DNA of 33,633 nt from Pseudomonadota bacterium. GTDB lineage: Bacteria; Desulfobacterota; Desulfovibrionia; Desulfovibrionales; Desulfovibrionaceae. Within the stretch, counting starts at the first letter, position 1. Every line of letters starts with the position of its first letter. The notes under the pieces are model-generated. The model saw nothing but the letters and a program-made list of their open reading frames with translations. It ran no database searches and had not been told where the DNA came from. Positions 16,969-24,915 of this stretch are shown here, piece by piece. The DNA lies in assembly GCA_023435825.1 (NCBI GenBank), contig JAEZMB010000278.1, positions 1-33,633 of the forward strand, written 5' to 3'. The translations under genes and the position numbers were made by a program.

Positions 16969-18630
16969 TTGAACGATTCCACCAAGGTCTATTTCGGCCT
17001 GGACAGGCCTGCCGCGCCCGAATGGGGCGGACGGCTGCCCGTGGCCCTGGCCGTTCCCGGCGACGCCGCCATGGCCCTTTCGGCCCTGGGCTGGCAGGCC
17101 GCCTGGCGGCTTTTGGCTGAAAATCCCACCCTGGCCGTGGAGCGCGTCTTCACCCGCGCCGCCACCCCGCCCCAGGCCGAGGATTCCGGCCGCGCCCTGG
17201 CCGATTTTCCGGTCATCGCCTTTTCCCTGTGCTACGAAGAGGAATACCTCGACGCGGCCAAGGCCCTTGTGGCCGCCGAAATTCCCCTGCGCCGCGAAGA
17301 GCGCCTCGATTTTCCCATCGTCATGGCCGGCGGCCCGTTGGCCTTTCTCAATCCCGCGCCGTTTCTGCCGGCCCTGGATCTCCTGTTCGTGGGCGAGGCC
17401 GAGGCCGGGCTGGCCGAGGTCTGCGCCGCCCTGGCCCGCGTGGCCCTTTCCGGCGGCGACAAGGCCGCCTGCCTGGACGCCGTGGCCCATCTCCCCGGCG
17501 TCTATCTGCCCGGCCGCACCACCGGCGCCGTCACCCGGGCCACGGCCCTGGCTGGCGGCGCGCCCACGCTTCTTTCCGCCCCGGCCCATTCCTGTTTCGT
17601 GTCGGGCCATGCCGAATTCCGCGACATGTTTCTGGTCGAGATCAATCGCGGCTGTCCCTACGGCTGCCGATTCTGCGCCGCCGGCTACGTCTACCGCCCG
17701 CCGCGCCAGTCGCGTCTGGCCGACCTCCAATCGCTCATCGAGACCGTGTCGCCGCGAAAGATCGGCCTGGTCGGCACGGCGCTGACCGATTGGCCCGAGC
17801 TCATCCCGTTTCTGACCTGGCTTCGGGAGCGGGGCACCAAGTTTTCCCTGTCCTCGGTGCGGGCCGATGGCTTGACCCCCGAGTTGCTCACCATCCTGCG
17901 CGCCGCCGGGCTTCGCACCCTGACGCTGGCCCTGGAAGCCCCCAGCCCGCGCCTTCGGGCCGCCGCCAACAAGCAGCTCTCCGAGGAAGCGCTGCTTCAT
18001 GCCGTGGCCCTGGCCGGCAAGCACGGCGTCAACCACCTCAAATTCTATCTTATCATCGGCTGGCCCGGCGAGACCGAGGCCGACTACGACGACCTGCGCC
18101 CGCTTTTGGACAAAGTGGCCGCCGCCGCCTCCATCGGCGTGGGCAAGCGCGGCGTGGCCCACGCCACCTTGTCGGTGAATCCGCTGGTACCCAAGCCCTT
18201 CACCCCTATGCAGTGGGCCCCCATGGCATCCGAGGCGGCCATCGAGGCCGGCTATGCCCGGGTGCGGGCCGCCGTCAAAGGGCTCAAGGGCTTCCGGGTG
18301 GAAACCGAGACCCCGTCCCAGGCCCGGCTCCAGGGGCTTTTGGCCCGGGGCGACGAGACGCTTTTTTCCCTCATCGTCGCCGCCGTCGAAGCCGGCAGCT
18401 TCCGCCGGGCGCTGAGGCGCTGGGACGGCGATCCGTCAGCCTTCCTCGACCGGGAGCGCCCCGAAGCCGAGGCCTTCCCCTGGGATTTCATCGATAACGG
18501 CGTCTCCCGCGACTTCCTCTGGCGCGAATGGCAGCGCTACCAGCAGGCCGCGCCCACGGCCAAATGCCCGCCGGCCGGCTGCGGCGGCTGCAAACGTTGC
18601 GGTGTTTACGACACCCTGGGAGAAGCGTAA
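16969..18630 (+). CDS. Radical SAM protein of the TIGR03960-like (B12-binding-like N-terminus) group
   Basis: A 553-residue protein of unknown substrate. TTG at 16969 is the likely start: no upstream in-frame ATG is available, and AAAGGAGG lies 12 bases before it, a slightly long spacing. Residues about 60-190 resemble the degenerate cobalamin-binding-like domain found before some radical SAM cores (FPIVMAGGPLAFLNPAPFLP...LFVGEAEAGLAEV). The core has the [4Fe-4S] motif C229-PYG-C233-RF-C236, followed by AAGYVYRPPRQ, closely like the uncharacterised radical SAM family often annotated TIGR03960. A Cys-rich C-terminus (CPPAGCGGCKRCGVYD) could bind a second metal or cluster. Such proteins may act in tRNA or rRNA modification, but the reaction is not known here. 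Its position after ftsZ is separated by a hairpin, so co-regulation is uncertain. Confidence 0.85.
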   Translation: MNDSTKVYFGLDRPAAPEWGGRLPVALAVPGDAAMALSALGWQAAWRLLAENPTLAVERVFTRAATPPQAEDSGRALADFPVIAFSLCYEEEYLDAAKALVAAEIPLRREERLDFPIVMAGGPLAFLNPAPFLPALDLLFVGEAEAGLAEVCAALARVALSGGDKAACLDAVAHLPGVYLPGRTTGAVTRATALAGGAPTLLSAPAHSCFVSGHAEFRDMFLVEINRGCPYGCRFCAAGYVYRPPRQSRLADLQSLIETVSPRKIGLVGTALTDWPELIPFLTWLRERGTKFSLSSVRADGLTPELLTILRAAGLRTLTLALEAPSPRLRAAANKQLSEEALLHAVALAGKHGVNHLKFYLIIGWPGETEADYDDLRPLLDKVAAAASIGVGKRGVAHATLSVNPLVPKPFTPMQWAPMASEAAIEAGYARVRAAVKGLKGFRVETETPSQARLQGLLARGDETLFSLIVAAVEAGSFRRALRRWDGDPSAFLDRERPEAEAFPWDFIDNGVSRDFLWREWQRYQQAAPTAKCPPAGCGGCKRCGVYDTLGEA

Positions 18631-18653
18631 AAAGCCGGCCAAAGGAGTCCTCC

Positions 18654-19265
18654 ATGACCTGGCCGCTCTACCTTGCCTTCATCGCCGCCGCCTCGGTGCT
18701 GCTCGTCATCCCCGGCCCCACCGTCCTTATGGTCGTGGGCTACGGCCTGGCCGAAGGCCGCCGCAAGAACTGGCCGCTGGTCGCCGGCGTGGTGCTGGGC
18801 GACGCCGTGGCGCTGACCTGCTCCGTGGCCGGTCTCGGCGCGGTGTTGGCCGCCTCGGCCCAGGCGTTTACCATCCTCAAATACTGCGGCGCGCTCTACC
18901 TCATCTACCTCGGCGTCGGCATGATCCGCTCCGGGGCCACGGCCACGCCCAAGCTCAACATCGTCAGCAGCCGCAAGAAATTCCTCCACGCCCTGGCCGT
19001 CACCTCGGTCAATCCCAAGCCCATCCTCTTTTTCGTCGCCTTCCTGCCCCAGTTCATCAGCCACGACGCCCCGGCCACCCCGCAACTGCTGCTCCTGGGC
19101 GCGACATTCTGCCTGCTCTCGGCCATAAACGTGAGCCTTTTCAGCTACCTCGCCGGCACGGCCGGCAGCCGCATCCAGGACCCGCGCGTCATGCGCCGCC
19201 TCAAGGTCACCGGCGGCGGCGTCATGGTCGGTGCGGGCCTGCTGACGGCGGCGGCCCGGCAGTAG
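18654..19265 (+). CDS. LysE/RhtB family amino-acid exporter
   Basis: A 203-residue membrane protein with about six hydrophobic segments and the hallmark PGPTVLMVVGYGLAEGRR near the N-terminus, then GVVLGDAVALTCSVAGLGAVL and LKYCGALYLIYLGVGMIRSG. The family exports amino acids such as lysine, threonine, homoserine or leucine by proton exchange; the substrate cannot be told from sequence. The ATG at 18654 with AAAGGAG 6 bases upstream is preferred to an in-frame ATG 126 bases earlier that would lie inside the radical SAM gene. It begins 23 bases after that gene and may be co-transcribed with it. It converges with the response regulator gene on the other strand. Confidence 0.92.
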   Translation: MTWPLYLAFIAAASVLLVIPGPTVLMVVGYGLAEGRRKNWPLVAGVVLGDAVALTCSVAGLGAVLAASAQAFTILKYCGALYLIYLGVGMIRSGATATPKLNIVSSRKKFLHALAVTSVNPKPILFFVAFLPQFISHDAPATPQLLLLGATFCLLSAINVSLFSYLAGTAGSRIQDPRVMRRLKVTGGGVMVGAGLLTAAARQ

Positions 19266-19295
19266 GGGGGAGGATATGAAGAGTGCCTCCGGCGG

Positions 19296-19318
19296 CCAAA
19301 GGGGGTGACCCCCTTTGG
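19296..19318. terminator. Bidirectional hairpin between convergent genes (REP-like)
   Basis: CCAAAGGGGG (19296-19305) and CCCCCTTTGG (19309-19318) form a perfect 10-bp stem with a TGA loop, lying between the ends of the LysE gene and the response regulator gene. The symmetrical position suits a shared terminator. The flanking sequence GCCTCCGGCGG before it and AAACCCC after it resembles a palindromic intergenic element I recall as recurrent in Desulfovibrio genomes, but only one copy is present here. Confidence 0.5.
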
Positions 19319-19333
19319 AAACCCCTCTTGGCA

Positions 19334-20743
19334 TTAACGAAATGCGTCCGCAGTGATGCCCAGGCGCTTGAGAATCTTTTGCAGCGACACCCGCTCCAGC
19401 CCCGACACCCGGGCCGCTTCCGAGACGTTGCCGCGCGTCTGCTTGAGCAGCCGCTCGACGTAGCGTCGCGTAAACGCGTCCACCACTTGCGCCTTGGCTT
19501 CGAGGTACGGCCCGGCCGCGGCGCTCTCGGCCAGCCCCTCGGCCGGAGGCTGCTCGCCCATGCCCGGGTCGGCCTCGGTCACGGCCCCGGCGCTGATGAC
19601 GTCGCCGGGCGAAAAGACCGTCAGCCGCCGCACGAAATTGAACAGCTCCCGGACGTTGCCCGGCCAGTCGCGCCCGGCCAGGGCGGCCAGGGCCTCGGGG
19701 GAGAACTCCTTGTCGCCAATGCCCATTTCACGGCAGGCCCGCTCCAGAAAAGCCGTGGCCAGAAGGGCGATGTCGTCGCGCCGCTCGCGCAAGGGCGGCA
19801 GGCGCACGGTCAGGACGTTTAAGCGGTAGTACAGGTCTTCGCGAAAGGTCTTGTCCGCGATCCGGGCTTCCAGGTCCTGGTTGGTGGAGGCCAGGATGCG
19901 CACGTCCACGGGGATGGACTTGCTCGACCCCACCGGACGCACCTCGCGTTCCTGAAGCACGCGCAACAGCTTGGTCTGCACGCTCATGGGAATGTCGCCG
20001 ATCTCATCCAGCACCAGCACGCCGCCGCTGGCGGCCACGAAAAGGCCTCGCCGGTCGCGCTCGGCCCCGGTGAAGGCCCCGCGCACATGGCCGAACAGTT
20101 CGCTTTCCAAAATCTGGTCCGGGATGGCCGGACAGTTGACGGACAAAAACGCCCCCCCGGCCCGACGCGACAGGGCGTGGACGGCCCGGGCGGCCAGCTC
20201 CTTGCCCGTGCCGGATTCGCCCCGGATGAGCACGGTGTAGTCGCTGGCGGCAACCGCCGCGATGGTCTGCTTCACCTGGCGCATGGCCGCCGATTCCCCA
20301 AGCATCCCGGCCTGCGCGCCGCAGGCGGCCACGGCGGCCCGCAGCCGGCGGTTTTCGCGCAACAGCTCGGCCCGCTCCAACCCCTTGGCGATGACCCGGG
20401 CCAGATGGTCGGAATCCGCCGGCTTGGTGAGAAAGTCGTAGGCCCCGGCCTTGAGGGCCAGCACGGCTGAATCGATGTCGCCGTGGGCTGTCAAGAGCAC
20501 CACGCCAAGGGCCGGTTGCAGGGCCAGGGCCCGGGGCAACAGCTCCAGGCCGGAAAGCCCGGGCATCCGCAGATCTGTGACCATGACGTCGCAGGGCGCG
20601 CCGGCCAGATCGTCCAGGGCGGCCTCGGCCGAGAGCACGCAGGACAAGGCGGCCTTGGGGAGCTTGGGCGTAAGCAGCCGCACCAGTCCCTTGGCGAAGT
20701 CGGGCTGGTCATCGACGACGAGCACGCGGGGGCGGTCGTTCAC
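19334..20743 (-). CDS. Sigma-54-dependent response regulator (NtrC type)
   Basis: A 469-residue activator with three domains. A receiver domain (residues about 5-120) has the acidic pair D11-D12, phospho-acceptor D57 and the conserved TKP lysine. An AAA+ domain (about 140-375) has Walker A GESGTGKE, the sigma-54-contacting GAFTGA loop and Walker B VLVLDEIG. A Fis-type helix-turn-helix (GNVSEAARVSGLERVSLQKILKRLGI, split here as the last about 30 residues) ends the protein. The start is GTG at 20743, in a GTGA overlap with the stop of the kinase gene, so the two are translationally coupled and form a cognate pair. An intact GAFTGA means it should drive sigma-54 promoters; a good one lies in front of the divergent operon at 23306-23320. 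Confidence 0.96.
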   Translation of the reverse strand: MNDRPRVLVVDDQPDFAKGLVRLLTPKLPKAALSCVLSAEAALDDLAGAPCDVMVTDLRMPGLSGLELLPRALALQPALGVVLLTAHGDIDSAVLALKAGAYDFLTKPADSDHLARVIAKGLERAELLRENRRLRAAVAACGAQAGMLGESAAMRQVKQTIAAVAASDYTVLIRGESGTGKELAARAVHALSRRAGGAFLSVNCPAIPDQILESELFGHVRGAFTGAERDRRGLFVAASGGVLVLDEIGDIPMSVQTKLLRVLQEREVRPVGSSKSIPVDVRILASTNQDLEARIADKTFREDLYYRLNVLTVRLPPLRERRDDIALLATAFLERACREMGIGDKEFSPEALAALAGRDWPGNVRELFNFVRRLTVFSPGDVISAGAVTEADPGMGEQPPAEGLAESAAAGPYLEAKAQVVDAFTRRYVERLLKQTRGNVSEAARVSGLERVSLQKILKRLGITADAFR

Positions 20744-23160
20744 GAGGCGTCCTCCTGGCAGGGGCCGTGACAGGCGGGCAGGGTCAGGGTGAAGACCGCG
20801 CCGCCGTCGTTTCGGGCTTCGATGGTTCCGCCCATGTCGCGCATGAGCCCGAACGCCACGGCCAGCCCCAGGCCCGTGCCGCGTCCGGCTTCCTTGGTGG
20901 TGAAAAACGGATCGAAGATGTGGGGCAGGTCGGCGACCGGGATGCCGGGGCCGTTGTCGGCCACGGTAAGGCTGACTTGCCCGCCGTCCTCGGTCGCGGC
21001 GGCGGCCAGGGTGATGCGCCCCTGGCCCGGTTCCACGGCGTCCAGGGCGTTTAACAGCAGGTTGGAGAGCACCTGCTCCAACGCGCCGGCGTCGGCCTTG
21101 GCCAGGGGGATGCCCTCGGGCACGTCCAGGCAGAGGCTGGAATGGCGTGACTGGGCCTGGACTTCGAAGATGCGGGCCAGTCCGGTCAGCAGCGCCTTGA
21201 TGTCGCAGGGGCCGGGCTTGGCCGGCCGGGGCCGGGCGAAGTCGAGGAGGTCGCGCAGCACCTTTTTGGCCATGACGGCGTGGCGTTCGATGACGGCCAG
21301 ATCGTTCAGGGCCTGGGGATCGACCAGGGATTGGCGCAGCAGTTCGGCGTAGCAGGCGATGACCCCCAGCGGATTGTTGATCTCATGCGCCAGTCCGGCG
21401 GCCAGCTTGCCCACGGCCACGAGCTTTTCGGTCTGGCGCAGCTGCTCCAGCATTCGCCGTTCGGCGGTGTTTTCCCGGGCATAGACCACGAAACGCCGGG
21501 AGTGGCCCGAGGGCGAGGCCAGGGGATAGCGGGCCACGGCAAAAGAGCGGCCGCCGTCCAGGGCCACGGTGGTGGCCACGGGCGCGTCCGGGCCGGCGTC
21601 GGCGGCGTGGATGGGATCACCCACCAGCCGGGCCGGCAGACGCGGCGTCTCGCCGGGCAGGGCGGGGCGGTCTTCCAGGGCCCGGGCCAGTTCCCGGGCC
21701 GGCTCGTTGGCCAGGATGATGCCCGAGGCGCTGTCGATGAGCGCCAAAGGATCGGAGATGCCGTCGAAGATGGAGGCGAGCAGGGTGTTTTGGGCCAAGA
21801 GCGAATTGATGGCGTCGAGGTTTTCCAGCGCGATGCCGAGCTGGTGGCCGATGGCCCGGTAGAGATCCTCGGCCTGGGGATCGGGTCCGGGGCCGTCTGC
21901 GGGGAAATACAGGCGCAACAGTCCCCGGCTGACATCGGTGGTGCGTACGGGAATAAGCGCCGCATGGTCGGCCAGGACCAGTTCGCCCACGGCGAGCAGG
22001 GCGCGCCAGTTGGCGGGCGGCGGCGGAACGTCCGCGCCCTCGGGCCAGGTGACCGAGCCGCCGCCGGAAAATTCGCACTCGTAGGCGGCCCTGGACGCGC
22101 CGAACCGGCCGGCCACCCGGGCCAGGGCCGCGCTTAAAAGCTCGGAGCGGGTCTGGGAGAAGTTGAGGATGCTTAAAAGCTCCACGAAAAGCGACACGTC
22201 CGAGCGGCGCTCGTCGGCTTCCCGGGCCAGTTCCAGGGTGCGGTCGGCCACCTTGCGCTCCAGGTTCTGGGCGTGGTCCTCGATGTTCTCCCGGGCTTCC
22301 TTGAGGCGCGAGGCCATGGCGTCGATGCCGGCGTAGATTTCCTCGATCTCGTCTTCCACGGCCACCGGCGCGGCGGCTTTGGGCGTTTCCGCGACCTCCT
22401 TGGGAAAATAGCGGCGCAGCACGTCCGTCGCCCGGCGCAGGTTGACCACCACCAGCCGGTCGAAGAAGACCTGCAACGTCAGATAAAAGGCGGCCAGCCC
22501 CAGGGCGAAAAGCGACAGGAAGCCCATGGTCTTGCCCTTGATCTGCCCCAGCGCCCCGGCCACGGGCACGGTGACCATGTCCAGGCCGAACAGTTCGCCG
22601 GAATGCCGCCAGAAGCCCCGCGTGTCGCCGTAGCGATCCAGCAGGGCCTTGGGCGCGTCGGCCGGATCGCCGTGGCAGCGCAGGCAGGAGGGTTCGAAGC
22701 GCACCGGCCGGGCGGCCACGAACACTTCCTCGCCGTTTCGCTGGGTGATTTCCTCGATGCGCGTCACGTCCGGATCGGCGGCGAAACGCTCCATGACGCC
22801 GCGTTCGAAGGCGTCGGCCTCGTAATCGGGGTTGCGCGCCCCCACGGCCACCCGGCGGTAGCGGAACTGGTCGCCCAGGGCGTTGTGATCGCTCATGACC
22901 TTTCGGGTGACGAACGAGGTGGACATGGCTTCGAGGATAAAGGCGTCGGGCGGCAGCAGGTCGTACATGGAGGGACGCAGCACCTCGCGCACGTAGGCCT
23001 GGACGGCCTCGACCTGGGACAGCACCAGCGAGGCCTTGTGCTCGGTGTCGGTGACGAGTTGGTCGCGCAGGTTCATGGAAATGAGCACGGCGAAAAAAAC
23101 GCCCAGGGCGGCCATGCTGACCGACAGGCCGACGAGGAATCGATGCTTGAGGCTTTTCAT
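20740..23160 (-). CDS. Membrane histidine kinase with periplasmic heme-c (DUF3365/Tll0287-like) sensor domain
   Basis: An 806-residue sensor kinase. The ATG at 23160 is preferred over one 15 codons upstream because AGGAG lies 5 bases before it and the product then starts with a proper signal-anchor (MKSLKHRFLVGLSVSMAAL). Residues about 8-28 form the first membrane helix. The periplasmic domain (about 30-205) has C159-LR-C162-H163, a c-type heme attachment motif, in a context (FEPSCLRCHGDP, then GELFGLDMVTVPV) typical of the DUF3365 heme-sensor family. A second helix (about 215-238) leads to a HAMP-like and coiled-coil stretch, a GAF-like domain (about 325-460), a PAS-like domain (about 465-570), the HisKA domain with phospho-acceptor H592 (HEINNPLG), and the HATPase with DNGPGIP and GTGLGLA boxes. 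The ligand or redox signal is unknown. It overlaps the response regulator gene downstream. Confidence 0.93.
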   Translation of the reverse strand: MKSLKHRFLVGLSVSMAALGVFFAVLISMNLRDQLVTDTEHKASLVLSQVEAVQAYVREVLRPSMYDLLPPDAFILEAMSTSFVTRKVMSDHNALGDQFRYRRVAVGARNPDYEADAFERGVMERFAADPDVTRIEEITQRNGEEVFVAARPVRFEPSCLRCHGDPADAPKALLDRYGDTRGFWRHSGELFGLDMVTVPVAGALGQIKGKTMGFLSLFALGLAAFYLTLQVFFDRLVVVNLRRATDVLRRYFPKEVAETPKAAAPVAVEDEIEEIYAGIDAMASRLKEARENIEDHAQNLERKVADRTLELAREADERRSDVSLFVELLSILNFSQTRSELLSAALARVAGRFGASRAAYECEFSGGGSVTWPEGADVPPPPANWRALLAVGELVLADHAALIPVRTTDVSRGLLRLYFPADGPGPDPQAEDLYRAIGHQLGIALENLDAINSLLAQNTLLASIFDGISDPLALIDSASGIILANEPARELARALEDRPALPGETPRLPARLVGDPIHAADAGPDAPVATTVALDGGRSFAVARYPLASPSGHSRRFVVYARENTAERRMLEQLRQTEKLVAVGKLAAGLAHEINNPLGVIACYAELLRQSLVDPQALNDLAVIERHAVMAKKVLRDLLDFARPRPAKPGPCDIKALLTGLARIFEVQAQSRHSSLCLDVPEGIPLAKADAGALEQVLSNLLLNALDAVEPGQGRITLAAAATEDGGQVSLTVADNGPGIPVADLPHIFDPFFTTKEAGRGTGLGLAVAFGLMRDMGGTIEARNDGGAVFTLTLPACHGPCQEDAS

Positions 23161-23225
23161 GTCCGCTCCTGGGCGGAATGTGGGGCCGGTTCGGGAAAAA
23201 GGCAATGCGGCCGGAGGGCTTCAGG

Positions 23226-23245
23226 GTGCTAACCGCAGTTTGCAC
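23226..23245. promoter_or_regulatory. Candidate upstream activator site (imperfect palindrome)
   Basis: GTGCTAACCGCAGTTTGCAC is a 20-bp inverted repeat with 8 of 10 positions matching between arms. Its centre is about 97 bp upstream of the start predicted from the sigma-54 promoter at 23306-23320, the usual distance for an NtrC-type activator. It also lies about 75 bp upstream of the kinase start codon, so the activator might regulate its own operon. No second copy was found nearby, so binding by the neighbouring regulator is inferred. Confidence 0.55.
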
Positions 23246-23305
23246 TTTGGGCCGGTCCTTTCAAAAAAGTCATGATAAACCGGGCTATTCCAAGCTCGTC
23301 CAAGT

Positions 23306-23320
23306 TGGCCCCTCCTTTGC
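23306..23320 (+). promoter_or_regulatory. Sigma-54 (-24/-12) promoter of the usp-exporter operon
   Basis: TGGCCC-N5-TTGC matches the sigma-54 consensus TGGCAC-N5-TTGC at all positions but one, with the invariant GG (23307-23308) and GC (23319-23320) exactly 12 bases apart. Transcription would start near 23332, giving a leader of about 24 bases that holds AAAGGAGGGG and the usp ATG at 23356. The divergent gene pair encodes a sigma-54 activator, which makes a functional site much more likely than chance. Confidence 0.8.
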
Positions 23321-23355
23321 AAGTGGCCGTCGCAACTACACAAAGGAGGGGAAAC

Positions 23356-23778
23356 ATGAAGATTCTCGTAGCCCACGACGGATCTCCCAAAGCGGACAAG
23401 GCGCTGGATACGGCGGCCGAGATCGCCGGCAAGTTTGGCGGTTCGGTTGTCGTGGTCAACGTGGTTCCGGATCTGTGCCTGTCAAGCGAGGAGATCGGCG
23501 CGGAAAGCTGCGAACTGGTCTCCCGGTCGCTGTCCGATGAAGCCGGCGGAGCCATGCGCAAGGTCAAGACCTGGCTGGCCGACAAGGGACTGGCGGCGGA
23601 ACTGCTCGTCAAGGAAGGCCGGCCGGCCGACGGCATTCTGGACGCGGCCGACGAGGTCAATGCCGATCTCATCGTCATCGGCTCCACGGGCAAACACGGG
23701 GCGCTGCGCATGCTTATGGGCAGCGTGTCGTCCCGGGTGGCGGAATACTCCACGCGCAGCGTGCTCATCGTGAAATAA
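23356..23778 (+). CDS. Universal stress protein (single UspA domain)
   Basis: A 140-residue cytoplasmic Usp-fold protein. The ATG at 23356 with AAAGGAGGGG 5 bases upstream is clearly the start, although the frame is open further upstream. It begins KILVAHDGSPKADKALD, the first strand and ATP-contacting loop. Near the end it has GSTGKHGALRMLMGSVSSRV, the G-x2-G-x9-G-S nucleotide-binding motif, so it should be an ATP-binding Usp, then VLIVK as the last strand. It is the first gene of a four-gene operon under a sigma-54 promoter; the exporter-like gene starts 15 bases downstream. Its partner and signal are unknown, but a role in regulating the co-encoded transporter is plausible. Confidence 0.93.
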   Translation: MKILVAHDGSPKADKALDTAAEIAGKFGGSVVVVNVVPDLCLSSEEIGAESCELVSRSLSDEAGGAMRKVKTWLADKGLAAELLVKEGRPADGILDAADEVNADLIVIGSTGKHGALRMLMGSVSSRVAEYSTRSVLIVK

Positions 23779-23793
23779 GCAGAGGGGTTTATC

Positions 23794-24903
23794 ATGGAAG
23801 ACAAGGGTATTTTCGGAAAAATCGCCGCCATCCTTCCGGGCCTGGCCTTCATGGTCGGCACGCTGTGGGTGCTGCGCACCTACGTCGAGCCGTGGATGGC
23901 CGACGCCGTGCTGTTTGGCCAGAAGGGCTGGCTCATCAAGGTCACCCACCTCAACTACATCCTGCTGGCCATCATCGTCGGCATGCTCTATCGCAACGTG
24001 CTTTTTGGCGGCAAGATTCCGGCCTGGGCCGAAGAGGGCTTTCGCACCACGCGGCTGTTCATCAAGGCCGGCGTCATCATGCTGGGCTCGCTGTACACCA
24101 TCCAGAGCCTGGCCAAGGTCGGCGGCATCGCCATCCTGCTCATCATGACCTTTGTGTTCGGCACCATCTTCTTTGTCATGTTCTTCGGCCGGCTCATGGG
24201 CATGGAACGCTCCATGATCGGCGTCATGGGCGCGGCCTGCGGCGTGTGCGGCGTTTCGGCGGCCATCGCCACCTCGCCGGCGGTCAAGGCCAAGCCCTCC
24301 GACGTGGCCCTGGCCATCGCCACCATCCTCGGTTTCGGCATCATGACCATGTTCATCTCGCCCTTTATCGGCAAGGCCTTGCAGATGTCCGACTACCAGT
24401 TCGGGGCCTGGGTCGGCACGGGCATCCTCAACTCCGGCCAGGTGCTGGCCACCTGCCTGGCCTTCAACCCGACCATCGCCCCGGGCACGGCCGTGGCCTA
24501 CGGCGAGATCTGGAACGTGGTGCGCGTCATCTCCATTCCCTTTGTCGTGTTCTTCATCACCATGTGGTACTGGCGCGCCGAGGCCGAGGCCGAGCACATG
24601 TCCCTTGGCCGCATCCTCAAGGAAAAGTTCCCGGTTTTCGTCATCGGCTTTTTCGGCATGACCTTCCTGTCGTCGGTTGGAGCGCTGGGGGCCGAGGGTT
24701 CCAACACCCTGCACCTCATGCGCGACGTCATGTCCTGGATCTTCGGCATCGGGCTGGTCGGACAGGGCGCGTACATCGACATCCGCGAGATCAAGACCGC
24801 CGGCGGCAAGCCGCTCAAGGTCGGTCTGGCCGCCGGCTGCCTCAAGTACGCCGTGGCCCTGCTCATCGTCATGCTCTTTGTCAGCAAGGAATCCTCTTTC
24901 TAA
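23794..24903 (+). CDS. YeiH-family putative sulfate/anion exporter (PSE family, Cons_hypoth698)
   Basis: A 369-residue polytopic membrane protein with about nine or ten helices. It resembles the YeiH/UPF0324 family, often labelled putative sulfate exporter. The best landmarks are GAACGVCGVSAAIATSPAVKAK (split here; about residues 147-168), followed by DVALAIATILGFGIMTMFISPFIG, and GTGILNSGQVLATCLAF where typical members have a GxxxHEVAQVVA block. The family's substrate is not firmly established, and the altered second motif (NSGQV for HEVAQ) suggests a distinct subgroup. It lies between a Usp gene and a lipoyl-like membrane protein gene with 15- and 12-base gaps. In a sulfate reducer, export of sulfate, sulfite or another oxyanion is an attractive but unproved role. 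Confidence 0.82.
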   Translation: MEDKGIFGKIAAILPGLAFMVGTLWVLRTYVEPWMADAVLFGQKGWLIKVTHLNYILLAIIVGMLYRNVLFGGKIPAWAEEGFRTTRLFIKAGVIMLGSLYTIQSLAKVGGIAILLIMTFVFGTIFFVMFFGRLMGMERSMIGVMGAACGVCGVSAAIATSPAVKAKPSDVALAIATILGFGIMTMFISPFIGKALQMSDYQFGAWVGTGILNSGQVLATCLAFNPTIAPGTAVAYGEIWNVVRVISIPFVVFFITMWYWRAEAEAEHMSLGRILKEKFPVFVIGFFGMTFLSSVGALGAEGSNTLHLMRDVMSWIFGIGLVGQGAYIDIREIKTAGGKPLKVGLAAGCLKYAVALLIVMLFVSKESSF

Positions 24904-24915
24904 GGAGTTTGGGAT

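Noticed and set aside
21280..22137. 285-codon + strand frame inside the histidine kinase gene
   Set aside because: Gly/Gln/Arg-rich shadow frame; the minus strand encodes the conserved kinase domains here.
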